Source: Bifidobacterium dentium JCM 1195 = DSM 20436
GTDB taxonomy: Bacteria > Actinomycetota > Actinomycetes > Actinomycetales > Bifidobacteriaceae
Direction of reading: 5' to 3'
NCBI RefSeq assembly: GCF_001042595.1
Contig: NZ_AP012326.1
Coordinates: forward strand, 1,240,001 to 1,304,000
Length of the DNA stretch: 64,000 nucleotides
Positions 17,437-26,290 of the stretch are shown here, piece by piece. A program made the translations under genes and the position numbers. The notes under the pieces were generated by a model. The model saw only the letters and a program-made list of their open reading frames with translations, ran no database searches and was not told the origin of the DNA. The number at the start of each line of letters is the position of its first letter. Within the stretch, counting starts at the first letter, position 1.

Positions 17437-18462
17437 ATGAGCGAGTCGCACGACCCCGCAAATGACGGTATCGACATGGGCAGGCCGGGGGAGGTGCGGG
17501 AAACCGAGCATCAGGGTGCGGCCGTCAAGGCGGCATTGGGTGCGAACATCGGCGTCGCCATTGCGAAACTCTGCGCGGCGTTCTTCACCGGATCGTCCGC
17601 CATGCTGTCCGAATCCGTGCATTCCATCGCCGACTGTTCCAATGAAATCGTGCTGATGGCCGGTGGCCGGTTCTCCCGGCGCCAAACCGATGGCGACCAT
17701 CCGTTTGGCTTGTATCGTGCCAAATATCTGGCATCGTTCGTCGTGGCCACGTTGCTGTTTTTCGTCGGCGGATTCTTCTCGACGTCCGAAGCGGTCAAGA
17801 AGCTCATCGCCATCGTTGAGCACCCGGCATTGCGTGATGTGAACCGGATGGAATTGCTCGTCGCGTTCGTCGTGGTGGTAATCAGTGCGGTTCTCGAAGG
17901 CTACGGCCTGCACCAGAGTGTCAAGGAGGCCAATGAGCGCATGGACCGCACGGACACCCCGCGTATGGGAATGTTTCGGTTCTGGCGCCACACCAAATCC
18001 GCTGAGCTTGCTTCGGTGATTATGGAGGATACGCTCGCCCTGATCGGCCTGGGCTTCGCAGGCGGCGGCATCGGACTTGCGATGCTGCTTGACAATGAGA
18101 TGTTCGATGCGTTGGGCGGTCTGATGGTCGGCCTTGTGCTGATCGCAGGCTCGCTGCTGCTGGCGTTCAAATCGGGTTCGTTGCTGATCGGCGAGGCGGT
18201 GGAACCGGATACCCGTATGAAAATCGTCAACGCGGTCACCACCACGCCGGGTGTGGAGCGGCTATTGAACATGCAGACCGTGCACATGTCGGAAGACGAC
18301 ATCCTACTGTGCGTCAAGGTGCAGACCAGCAAGCTCGATCGCGACTACGACGTCGAAACCGTCGATAAGATCGAGCAGGCCGTACGTAACGCCCTACCGT
18401 GGTACAACTTCGAAATCTACGTGGAACCCGACATCTACAGCGCCAGGCACGTGCAGGCGTAA
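17437..18462 (+). CDS. Cation diffusion facilitator family transporter
   Basis: A 341-residue membrane protein with about six membrane segments (AALGANIGVAIAKLCAAFF, YLASFVVATLLFFVGGFF, ELLVAFVVVVISAVLEG, ALIGLGFAGGGIGLAML and others). The metal site of segment 2 is in SESVHSIADCSNE, the HxxxD pattern. Segment 5 has MEDTLALIG, where an acidic residue replaces the usual His, as in members with iron or manganese preference. The cytosolic C-terminal domain begins near residue 240. ATG 17437 follows GGAAAGG; an ATG at 17395 lacks a ribosome site. The metal exported cannot be assigned. Confidence 0.88.
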   Translation: MSESHDPANDGIDMGRPGEVRETEHQGAAVKAALGANIGVAIAKLCAAFFTGSSAMLSESVHSIADCSNEIVLMAGGRFSRRQTDGDHPFGLYRAKYLASFVVATLLFFVGGFFSTSEAVKKLIAIVEHPALRDVNRMELLVAFVVVVISAVLEGYGLHQSVKEANERMDRTDTPRMGMFRFWRHTKSAELASVIMEDTLALIGLGFAGGGIGLAMLLDNEMFDALGGLMVGLVLIAGSLLLAFKSGSLLIGEAVEPDTRMKIVNAVTTTPGVERLLNMQTVHMSEDDILLCVKVQTSKLDRDYDVETVDKIEQAVRNALPWYNFEIYVEPDIYSARHVQA

Positions 18463-18494
18463 CCTGCCGGCTGGCCGGTGGAAGAAAAGCCCCG

Positions 18495-20096
18495 CTACTC
18501 TTCAGCGACCAGTTCCAGATACGAATCGTTCCACAAATCTTCGTCGCCATCGGGCATCAATAGCACGCGTTCCGGGTTAAGCGCCTGTACCGCACCCTCA
18601 TCGTGCGTGACCAGCACAATCGCGCCCTCATACTTGGCGATGGCCTTGAGGATCTCTTCACGGGATGCCGGATCGAGATTGTTGGTCGGTTCGTCAAGCA
18701 GCAGCACGTTCGCGCGCGAAGTCACCAAAGTCGCCAAAGCCAATCGGGTCTTTTCGCCGCCCGACAGCACGCGGGCCGGCTTCAACGCATCATCACCCGA
18801 AAACAGGAACGAACCCAGAATGGAACGAGCCTGTGTGTCATTCAGCTCCGGCGCGACATGAATCAGATTCTCCAACACAGTGGCATCAAGATCCAGCGTG
18901 TCATGTTCCTGCGCAAAATAGCCGATCTTGCAGCCATGACCGTATTCCACGGAACCGGTGTCCGGATCCTCCAAATGGGCCAGTAGACGCAGGGTGGTGG
19001 TCTTGCCGGCGCCGTTGTACCCCAGAATCACTACGCGTGAACCCTTGTCAATCGCCAGATTCACGCCGGCGAATACGATGTTCGAACCGTACGCCTTGGA
19101 GATATCCTTCGCCATGATCGGCGTACGGCCGCAGGCCGCCGGCTCCGGGAACCGGATATCGGCCACCTTCTCCTTCTTCTGCGCCTCGGACGTGTTCTCC
19201 AGCAGTTTTTCGGCGCGGCGCATCATGTTCTGCGCTGCCACGGCCTTGGTGGCCTTCGCATGCAGGCGGATGCCCTGCTGCATCAGGCGTTCGGCCTTCT
19301 TTTCGGCGACTTCGCGTTCGCGGCGGCGACGCTCCTCATCGACCACGCGCTGGTGCAGATACGCCTTCCAGCCAAGGGAATACATGTCGATTTGGCCGAG
19401 TTGCGCGTCCAGATGCCACACCTTGTTCACCACTTCGTCAAGCAACTCGGTGGAGTGGGAGATGACCAGGAACCCGCCCTCGTATTTCTTCAGGTAGCCA
19501 CGCAGCCATTCGATGGAATCGGCGTCCAAATGGTTGGTCGGCTCGTCGAGGATCAACGTATCCGCGTCGGAGAACAGGATACGCGCCAACTCGATGCGGC
19601 GGCGCTGACCGCCGGACAACGTGCCCAGCTGTTGGCCCATCACATCCTGTGGCAGGCCAAGGCTCGCCGCCATCGCGGTCGCCTCGGACTGCGCCGCATA
19701 GCCGCCGGCCTTCTCAAAATCCTGCATGGCCTTGTCATAACGATTCATGGCCTTGGTCATGACGTCCGGATCCGGATCGGTCATGTCCCTTTCGGCCTTG
19801 CGGATGCGCCTGATGATGGTGGCGATGTCGCGCGCGCTCATCATGCGGTCGAGTGCGGTCTGTTCCGGATCCGCGGCATGCGTGTCCTGCGGCAGATAGC
19901 CGAGCTTGCCGGAAACGCGCACCTTGCCGGCAGTGGGCAGCATATCACCGGTGATCACGCGGGTCAACGTGGTTTTGCCGGCGCCGTTGCGGCCGACCAG
20001 ACCGATCTTGTCGCCTTTGGCGACATGGAAGTTAGTGGGATGCAGCAGCGTGCGTGCGCCGATCTGAATCTCAAGCTCCTGCGCTTCAATCGCCAT
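18495..20096 (-). CDS. ABC-F family ATPase (EttA/Uup-like)
   Basis: A 533-residue soluble protein with two ABC domains and no membrane part. Domain 1 has GLVGRNGAGKTTLTR, LSGGQRRR and LILDEPTNHLDAD. A charged arm and linker of about 80 residues rich in Arg/Lys follow. Domain 2 has VILGYNGAGKTTTLR, LSGGEKTRL and LLLDEPTNNLDP. ABC-F proteins bind ribosomes and relieve stalled translation; this one looks like the housekeeping actinobacterial type rather than a resistance factor, but this is inferred. GAGGTG precedes ATG 20096. It converges on the cation transporter with 32 bases between stops. Confidence 0.93.
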   Translation of the reverse strand: MAIEAQELEIQIGARTLLHPTNFHVAKGDKIGLVGRNGAGKTTLTRVITGDMLPTAGKVRVSGKLGYLPQDTHAADPEQTALDRMMSARDIATIIRRIRKAERDMTDPDPDVMTKAMNRYDKAMQDFEKAGGYAAQSEATAMAASLGLPQDVMGQQLGTLSGGQRRRIELARILFSDADTLILDEPTNHLDADSIEWLRGYLKKYEGGFLVISHSTELLDEVVNKVWHLDAQLGQIDMYSLGWKAYLHQRVVDEERRRREREVAEKKAERLMQQGIRLHAKATKAVAAQNMMRRAEKLLENTSEAQKKEKVADIRFPEPAACGRTPIMAKDISKAYGSNIVFAGVNLAIDKGSRVVILGYNGAGKTTTLRLLAHLEDPDTGSVEYGHGCKIGYFAQEHDTLDLDATVLENLIHVAPELNDTQARSILGSFLFSGDDALKPARVLSGGEKTRLALATLVTSRANVLLLDEPTNNLDPASREEILKAIAKYEGAIVLVTHDEGAVQALNPERVLLMPDGDEDLWNDSYLELVAEE

Positions 20097-20178
20097 GCCG
20101 TAACACCTCTAGTCTTTCATGTTTCTTCAAATGCCAATCGAACATCATAGCGAACACCCGCAACCGTTTCCGGCCGTC

Positions 20179-20902
20179 TCACGGTTCATTTCCAAACAGA
20201 TGACGAAACAACGATTCGCGACGATCGATGAAGGTCTTGGTGATTCGATAGCTGTCCGTATCCTCATAATCGCAGGGATGGACGCCGGTTTCGTCGAATG
20301 ACAGGATTCCCGCATCCCGCATCCGGCAGGCCGAGCAGGATCGGTGAATGGGTGGCAATGATGAATTGCGATCCGCCGTTCGTCATACGGTGCATGTGCT
20401 CCAGCAGAGTCAACTGTCGTTGCGGCGAAAGTGCGGATTCGGGTTCATCCATAAGATAGAGGCCCCTTCCCGTGCGGGACAGGAGAATCTCCAAAAAACC
20501 TTCGCCGTGCGACATCTCATGCAAACGGGACATGTTGTCGTAGCCGCGACCGTACTCACGGGCCTGCGTCGCCAACGTGAAGAAGCTTTCCGCACGCAGG
20601 AAAAAGCTGGATGGGCCGATCGCACGTTGCCGGTATACCGTCATCGCTTCGGCGAGGTCTGACGTGTCGTCGTACGTGCTGAACCGGTAGTTGCGCGTGC
20701 CTCCTTCCGCATTGAAGCCGCAGACGACGGCGATGGCCTCCAGCAGAGTCGATTTGCCGCTACCGTTCTCGCCGACCAGAAAGGTGATGTTCTTATGGAA
20801 TCCAAGTTCGTCAAGCGAACGCAACGAGGGGATTCGACTGGCGTATGAATCGGCCAGCATACTCCAATCGATGCGCAGTCCCGACACAATCAGATCGTCC
20901 AT
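20179..20902 (-). pseudogene. AAA-family ATPase (YbjD/RecF-like) with a 7-bp duplication frameshift
   Basis: From ATG 20902 the frame encodes Walker A (TFLVGENGSGKSTLLEAIAV), HEMSHGEGFLEILL (signature region), Walker B (GLYLMDEPESALSPQR) and FIIATHSPILLGLPDAG. There the heptamer CCCGCAT (plus strand) is present twice, at 20309-20315 and 20316-20322. With one copy, the reading continues as ILSFDETGVHPCDYEDTDSY and ends at TGA 20181-20179; with two it shifts and stops at 20264. The restored tail is what the family normally has, so the gene is intact except for this slip. All ATP-site motifs precede the lesion, so a shortened protein could still be made. Confidence 0.85.
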
Positions 20903-21157
20903 GCTCCCTACGAAACCACACTTCCACATCCGACGGAACCAACTTACAGACCGGTGGCGTGACTCGATGCACGCAACGACTCCACCAGCTTCGTATGTCC
21001 CTATAGCTCTCCTGCATAACGCATACGCCATTTCAAATTATATGGCGGTCCGCAGGGAAGGATGCTGTATCGCGTTGCCGCAGCGGATGAAACGAATCAG
21101 CCACTCGCGTGAGCGATTCGCTACAGTGGAAACGAAACCGTTCAGGAAGGAAGAGTC

Positions 21158-21763
21158 ATGGCAAAGGCTTTGATCGTGGTGGATGTGCAGCCGACGTTCT
21201 GCGAAGGAGGCGAACTTGGTGTGCAGGGAGGCAATGCGGTCGCCGAACGTATCGCGGATTATGTGAACGCACATCGGAGCGAGTACGCATATATCGCGAC
21301 CACGCAGGACTGGCATATCGAGCCGGGGACTCACTGGTCCGAGCATCCTGACTTCGTGGATACCTGGCCGGTGCATGGCAAGGCCGGAACCGCCAATGCC
21401 GAACTGCATCCCGCCATCGCCGCATTGAACGTCAAGCATCATTTCAAGAAAGGTCAGTATTCGCCATCATATTCCGGCTTCGAAGGCTTCGAGGACAACA
21501 CCGACCGCATCCCCACCCGCGAAGAAGTCTCCATCGCCATGGCCGCGGGCAAGACACTTGCCAACGGATTGAAGACTGCAGGCATCACACGGGTCGATGT
21601 GGTCGGCCTGGCCGAATCACACTGCGTCAAAGAGACCGCTCTCGACGCAAAAAAGCTGGGGTTCGAAGTGCATGTCATCGAAAACCTGACCGAACCGGTC
21701 AGTGAGGAACTCGGTATCGCAGCCCGTCGGCAAATGAGCGAAGCCGACATCATCCTCGACTGA
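21158..21763 (+). CDS. pncA: Nicotinamidase / isochorismatase-family hydrolase
   Basis: A 201-residue cysteine hydrolase. The catalytic Asp is in ALIVVDVQPTFCEGGEL, the Lys in HHFKKGQYSPSYSGFEG, and the Cys nucleophile in VVGLAESHCVKETALDA. The metal-site motif TTQDWHIEPGTHWS is that of nicotinamidases, which release nicotinate for NAD salvage. AGGAAGGAAGAG precedes ATG 21158. It lies between decayed genes but shows no damage. Confidence 0.88.
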   Translation: MAKALIVVDVQPTFCEGGELGVQGGNAVAERIADYVNAHRSEYAYIATTQDWHIEPGTHWSEHPDFVDTWPVHGKAGTANAELHPAIAALNVKHHFKKGQYSPSYSGFEGFEDNTDRIPTREEVSIAMAAGKTLANGLKTAGITRVDVVGLAESHCVKETALDAKKLGFEVHVIENLTEPVSEELGIAARRQMSEADIILD

Positions 21764-21818
21764 TCGGTCCCAATCAGCAGATATCAATCCGACTTCCAAA
21801 TACTAGGAGGGACGACCA

Positions 21819-22211
21819 ATGAAAATCGAACGAAAAATGCCCACACCCGAGCAATTCGAGGCGATATATCGTTCTGTGGGATGAGATGCACCTGGATTGG
21901 AACAGATCAGGGTTGCATTGAATCACTCGTTGCAAGGATTCATGATTTTTGATGATGGCAAGCCCATCGGTATGGCCAGACTCCTCGGTGATTACGCCAT
22001 GGCATATCTCATCAAAGATGTGGCAGGGCTTCTCGAGTATCAACATAGGGGAGCTGGCACCCTACCTATGCTACGATGGGATACGTCAAATGTTTTAAAT
22101 CCTCCCATATGCCAAGAGGGTTTTCGGGAAAGAGAAACGGAACATTGCGTATCTAACGAGCGACGGATACCGTCGGCAGAACTGTGCGCGTTGAAGCGCA
22201 CTGCCGCGTAG
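21819..22211 (+). pseudogene. GNAT-family acetyltransferase remnant
   Basis: A good ribosome site (AGGAGGG) leads to ATG 21819 and MKIERKMPTPEQFEAIYRS, but codon 22 is TGA (21882-21884) at a place where Trp is expected (VG-W-DAPG). The same frame then gives LEQIRVALNHSLQGFMIF, GKPIGMARLLGDYAMAYLIKDV and EYQHRGAGTL, the acetyl-CoA-binding core of GNAT proteins. After about 22070 the frame no longer matches, while other frames give fragments such as GKEKRNIAYLTSDGY, indicating further frameshifts. It cannot make a full enzyme. Confidence 0.8.
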
Positions 22212-22302
22212 CTTACTCGTATGCACATTTCACGGTTCCGTATTCGTTCGCTTTTTCGCAATGAAGACCCGCAGTGCGCCTGTATGAGAAAGAAGCCCAT
22301 AC

Positions 22303-22836
22303 ATGGCCCGGACAACAATGCTCACGCTTACTGATATCTCTTACACCTACCCGTCCACGCCCGAACCACTGTTCGAACACGTGTCCGCATCTTTCCAACA
22401 AGGATGGACCGCTGTGCTCGGCGACAACGGCCTCGGCAAAACGACCGTGATTAACGCATTGCTGGACAGCATGCCGGAAGACGTGCCACATCCGATCATC
22501 CGGCAGCAAACGGGAGAAGCCGTGTTCTCTCAAACCATGAGACGACTCGCCGCATTACAGGGCAAGGAGCGCTCGCAGGTGCTGGCCGCCTTCGCCCAGC
22601 TCAACGCCGATCCGGATAAGTTGCTTTCCAACGAAGCGCCATCTCCGGGCGAACTACGCAAGCTCATGTTGTGTTTGGGCATTCTTGATCGGCCCCAGCT
22701 GATTGTCATGGACGAGCCGACGAACCATCTTGACCTGGAATCCAAGGTGGCTCTGGCAAGATGTCTTGCCGACTATCCGGGAGCGTTGCTGGTGGTCAGC
22801 CATGACGAGTGGTTCCTCGACCAAGTAGTCAGATAG
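22303..22836 (+). pseudogene. Shortened ABC-F-type ATPase, probable internal-deletion remnant
   Basis: The 177-residue product joins an N-terminal P-loop (TAVLGDNGLGKTTVINALL) to an APSPGELRKLMLCLGIL signature, LIVMDEPTNHLDLES Walker B and LVVSHDEWFLDQVVR H-loop. ABC-F genes are normally near 500 codons with two complete ABC domains; the SPGELRK form of the signature is usual in the C-terminal domain, so this may be the fusion of the first half of one domain to the second half of the other. The ORF itself is clean from ATG to TAG, so a small single-domain product is possible. Confidence 0.6.
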
Positions 22837-22860
22837 GCCAGGCGACGACCATGTCATCGA

Positions 22861-22906
22861 AGGCGGGTTTGCGCTCCGCGTGATCAGGACGCGTAAGCCC
22901 GCCTTT
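22861..22906 (+). terminator. Hairpin terminator between the ABC-F remnant and the malolactic gene
   Basis: AGGCGGGTTT (22861-22870) pairs with AAGCCCGCCT (22895-22904) with one G-T wobble, and three T bases end it. The loop is long (24 bases), so the strength is moderate. Confidence 0.5.
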
Positions 22907-22940
22907 CATCAATGCCAGGCCTCAAAACCAAATCATGCCT

Positions 22941-24566
22941 TTAATAGCGTGGCTCCCACTGAATATCGTGCACCGCAGCCGCCATGTCGGTCTGGTCGGT
23001 GCGCGACAGGCCCCGTTCCTGAGCCTTACGGGCAACGGCCTCGGCGATCCTGGTGGAAACCCGCCTGACATCCTTGAATGGAGGCAATACCGGAGCTCCC
23101 GGCTGGGTCGCATCGACCATGCCACCCAAGGAATGCGCCGCGGCGGAAATCATCTCATCCGTCAGCAAGCTCGCTTCGGAAGCCAACATGCCCAACCCAA
23201 GGCCCGGATAGATCAGCGCATTGTTCGCCTGCCCGATAACATGCTCAACACCCTCATAAGTCACACTGCCGGCCGGAATGCCCGTGGCCACCAACGCCTT
23301 GCCCTCCGACCAGACAATCAGATTCTGCGCGGTCGCCTCGGCAAGTTCAGTCGGATTGCTCAGCGGGAAGATGATCGGGCGCTCGCAGGTCTCGCACATC
23401 AACCTGACGATACTCTCGGTGAAAGCGCCCGGCTGCGTGGACGTGCCCACCAGAATGGTCGGTCGTATCGTACGGATGATTTCTTCCAGATCGGTCAGTT
23501 GGTCTGCATTCTTGAAGTCGGAGCGCTTCCTGGCAAACGGCCTCTGTTGCGGTGTGAGGTCATCCATGTCGTCGAACAGCAGGCCCTGCCGGTCGACCAT
23601 ATAGAAATGGTTCAGTGCTTCCTCACGCGACAGGCCTTCGCCTATCATCTCGTCCATGACTCGTTCGGCGATGCCCGCACCTGCCGTACCGGCGCCATAG
23701 CACAGGTACGTCTGGTCGGTCAGCTTACCGCCGGAGATGTTCAACGCACCGAGAATGCCGGCCAGGGTCACGATGCCGGTGCCTTGGATGTCATCGTTGA
23801 ATGTGGCGATGACATTCTTGTACTTGTTCAGGATGGTTGCGGCGTTTTCTCGGCCGAAATCCTCCCAATGCAGGTACAGCCGCGGGAAGAGCCGTTCGGC
23901 GGTCCGTACGAACCGGTCGATGAACGCGTAGTACCGTTCGCCCCTGATGCGTTCGTGCCGTGTTCCCAGATACAGCGGGTCGTCGAGCAGTTGCCGGCGG
24001 TTGGTGCCGGCGTCGATGACGATGGGCAGCACCGAAGCGGGGTCAATGCCCGCCGCAGCGGTGTACACCATCAGCTTGCCTACGGAGATATCAACGCCGT
24101 TCGTTCCCCAGTCTCCGATGCCGAGGATGCCTTCTGCATCGGTGACCACGATCAATCGAATATGCCGATCGCCCGCCGCATTCCTCAACGTCGCCTCGAT
24201 ATTCTCGGGACGCTCCACATCAAGGTATGCCGCGTACTGCGATTGCACGTACAGATGACTGTAGTTCTTGATGGTCTCGGCGATTTCGGGATCGTAGACG
24301 ATGGGATTGAACTCGTCGAGGTGATGGGCGAACAGATAATAGAACAAGGTGCGGTTCGTATTGAAGATTTCCATAAGGAACAAACGTTTCTCCAGATTCG
24401 TCCCTTTCGACTGAAATTGGAGATACGCTTGCTGCTCCTGCTCCTCAATCGTCTGCACGTAAGGTGGAAGTACGCCTACAAGACCCATTTTTTCGCGCTC
24501 TTCAAGCGTAAAGGCGGTGCCCTTGTTCATGAATGGGTCATTTAGTATATTCTGAGCCGTTGCCAT
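22941..24566 (-). CDS. mleA: Malolactic enzyme / NAD-dependent malic enzyme family
   Basis: A 541-residue protein, exactly the length of lactic acid bacterial malolactic enzymes, with the same opening ([18 protein letters not shown]) and markers [50 protein letters not shown], the Rossmann [11 protein letters not shown] and [14 protein letters not shown]. Malolactic enzymes convert L-malate to L-lactate and CO2 with bound NAD and Mn; malic enzymes release pyruvate, and motifs alone do not separate the two fully. ATG 24566 is used because GGAGG lies six bases before it; the TTG two codons earlier is too close. No malate permease is adjacent. Close likeness to lactobacillar proteins suggests transfer. 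Confidence 0.85.
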   Translation of the reverse strand: MATAQNILNDPFMNKGTAFTLEEREKMGLVGVLPPYVQTIEEQEQQAYLQFQSKGTNLEKRLFLMEIFNTNRTLFYYLFAHHLDEFNPIVYDPEIAETIKNYSHLYVQSQYAAYLDVERPENIEATLRNAAGDRHIRLIVVTDAEGILGIGDWGTNGVDISVGKLMVYTAAAGIDPASVLPIVIDAGTNRRQLLDDPLYLGTRHERIRGERYYAFIDRFVRTAERLFPRLYLHWEDFGRENAATILNKYKNVIATFNDDIQGTGIVTLAGILGALNISGGKLTDQTYLCYGAGTAGAGIAERVMDEMIGEGLSREEALNHFYMVDRQGLLFDDMDDLTPQQRPFARKRSDFKNADQLTDLEEIIRTIRPTILVGTSTQPGAFTESIVRLMCETCERPIIFPLSNPTELAEATAQNLIVWSEGKALVATGIPAGSVTYEGVEHVIGQANNALIYPGLGLGMLASEASLLTDEMISAAAHSLGGMVDATQPGAPVLPPFKDVRRVSTRIAEAVARKAQERGLSRTDQTDMAAAVHDIQWEPRY

Positions 24567-24587
24567 TAACAACCTCCTACAATACCT

Positions 24588-24638
24588 GCCGTCCGCCAGA
24601 TGGTATCCTTCCGTAATCAGGGGGATTGGCGGAACGGC
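24588..24638 (-). promoter_or_regulatory. Hairpin in the leader of the malolactic gene
   Basis: On the minus strand GCCGTTCCGCCA (24638-24627) pairs with TGGCGGACGGC (24598-24588) with one bulged base, enclosing 28 bases. It ends a few bases before the Shine-Dalgarno site and could affect translation or message stability. No riboswitch class was recognised. Confidence 0.4.
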
Positions 24639-24655
24639 GAACTGTGAATCGAACT

Positions 24656-24695
24656 ATATCAAGGTTGTCTGTGCCATATCAGGGTTGTTTGGCGC
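24656..24695. repeat. Tandem pair of 20-bp repeats upstream of the malolactic gene
   Basis: ATATCAAGGTTGTCTGTGCC (24656-24675) is followed without gap by ATATCAGGGTTGTTTGGCGC (24676-24695), 15 of 20 bases alike. Two near-identical units set about two helical turns apart, 90-130 bases before the start codon, look like a regulator binding site. Confidence 0.5.
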
Positions 24696-24772
24696 AATAA
24701 TCTGACAGCCTAACCGTCATGGCCGAGCCGCCGGGGTCGTTCCTACGAACGTGCCGGATGCGACGTATACGT

Positions 24773-25552
24773 CTATTCCCTGTGGGAGTTCCTCTTCAAG
24801 GTTCGAAGATACGACTTCCGTTCAGCGGTGATGCGGCGTGACTCACAAGCTTTTTGAATGCTTTTGTTGTGGGTCCAGTCATCCAGACGCAGTTCGCCCG
24901 GAGCGTCCGGGAAGAGCATGACTATGGTCGCATCCCATTGTTTGGCCAAAGCCGTTGCCACATACCATGCACGGACCATGTTGACGTAATAATCGTCGGA
25001 TCGGATACCGGCGACGAGCTCCAACTGTTCCGGATCGAAACGTGGATCGTCAAGAAAGTCCTTCATCAGAAGGTCAACCGCATAACGGATCGTGTACGTG
25101 TCGCCGCTGCCCGTCCAAGCATTGATTTTGCGGAGAACGGCATGTGAATCAGCCTTTGAGGAGCGGAACGCCCTGACGTTAAGTGCGTCGCAAACCGCCC
25201 AATTGTCCACATGGGGAAGGAACCGGTCAAGCATCCTGAATGCCTCATCGGCGGAATGCACGGTAAGGTTAAGTAGCATCGCGTGAAGCATGTTTTCCTC
25301 GAACAGGGTGTGGGGGAGTGCTTCGAGGAAATCCTCAACGACATGGGTGCCGCCATCCATGTCCGATCGCAGCAGTTCCTTGGCATAGCTACGCAACTGG
25401 GGAACACGGATGCCGAGCATCGTCTCCGGAGACACGTTTGGGATCAACGCGGCATTGAAGGCCTTGTAGGAGGTATCGGCCAATGCGTGCAGATGGCCGG
25501 CTATCACTTCATGTCCCACGATTGCCACCTTGTCTCTGCCGATCCGTCGCAT
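24773..25552 (-). CDS. DNA alkylation repair protein (AlkD-like HEAT-repeat glycosylase)
   Basis: A 259-residue, mainly helical protein matching the AlkD family, which removes N3- and N7-alkylated purines. Markers are GIRVPQLRSYAKEL, the HVDNWAVCDALNV segment with the conserved Trp-Ala and Asp, YAVDLLMKDFLDDPRF, and YYVNMVRAWYVATAL. ATG 25552 has ATAAGG upstream. It stands upstream of the malolactic gene on the same strand, with a 206-base gap that contains repeats, so co-transcription is doubtful. Confidence 0.85.
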   Translation of the reverse strand: MRRIGRDKVAIVGHEVIAGHLHALADTSYKAFNAALIPNVSPETMLGIRVPQLRSYAKELLRSDMDGGTHVVEDFLEALPHTLFEENMLHAMLLNLTVHSADEAFRMLDRFLPHVDNWAVCDALNVRAFRSSKADSHAVLRKINAWTGSGDTYTIRYAVDLLMKDFLDDPRFDPEQLELVAGIRSDDYYVNMVRAWYVATALAKQWDATIVMLFPDAPGELRLDDWTHNKSIQKACESRRITAERKSYLRTLKRNSHRE

Positions 25553-25627
25553 GCCTTATATGAGCTGAAGACCAATTATTCTCCGTGGCATTGATTAACC
25601 GTGGCGGTACGGGGCGCCGAAGATGGT

Positions 25628-26290
25628 TCAACGGTTGCGGTCCGTGACCAGGGCGAGCGAACGGATGCGGGCGGGGAACCTAAACCGACGATTGATGCAG
25701 TTGATGATGGGTCCTACGCATAATGCGGAAACGATGGTTCCCACGCCTACGCCGCAAAGACCTCCGAAGAACACGAAGGAAAGGACGGTGGCGATGGCGA
25801 TCAGCGTTACGTCGAAGATGATTTTCGTGGTGCCTAGCTTCATTTTGGTAACGATGGACAGTGCATGGACAACACCTTCGCCGGGCACCATGAGCACATT
25901 GGGGGAAACTTCGACCACGATGCCGAACGCCAGGATAATGCAGCCGATCGCCACACATAGCAGTCGCTCCCACAGGGCGGTCGGATTAAGGAAACCCAGC
26001 AGGTTCATACTGACGTCAATCATGAGGCTGAACACCAGGTTGACCGCCACCTGCAACAGTTGAACAGGGCGGAAATTATGCCTTAGCAAGGCGACCTGCA
26101 TGATGATGAACAGCAGATTGAAGATGAACGTGGCCGTGCCGAAACTCAACGGATACTTCAGGCTGAACACGTATGGCACACTGGAGATCTGCGAGGTTCC
26201 CATATTGCCTTTGGTGATGAAGGCGATGGCGAAGGAGTTGATTACCACTCCCAAAACGAAATACAGGTAACGACGCGGCAGATGGTTCAT
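25628..26290 (-). CDS. YczE/YitT-like integral membrane protein
   Basis: A 220-residue protein with five or so membrane segments (YLYFVLGVVINSFAIAF, FIFNLLFIIMQVALL, LLQVAVNLVFSLMIDVSM, LLCVAIGCIILAFGIVVEV, IIFDVTLIAIATVLSFVFFG). The GTSQISSVPYVFS and MVPGEGVVHALS motifs are typical of the YczE/YyaS family, whose role is unknown. ATG 26290 follows AAAGGATC; the upstream open frame is not membrane-like. No partner gene is evident. Confidence 0.82.
   Translation of the reverse strand: MNHLPRRYLYFVLGVVINSFAIAFITKGNMGTSQISSVPYVFSLKYPLSFGTATFIFNLLFIIMQVALLRHNFRPVQLLQVAVNLVFSLMIDVSMNLLGFLNPTALWERLLCVAIGCIILAFGIVVEVSPNVLMVPGEGVVHALSIVTKMKLGTTKIIFDVTLIAIATVLSFVFFGGLCGVGVGTIVSALCVGPIINCINRRFRFPARIRSLALVTDRNR

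Noticed and set aside
22935..24545. A 536-codon plus-strand frame opposite the malolactic gene
   Set aside because: Its product has no family resemblance, while the minus strand gives a full-length known enzyme.
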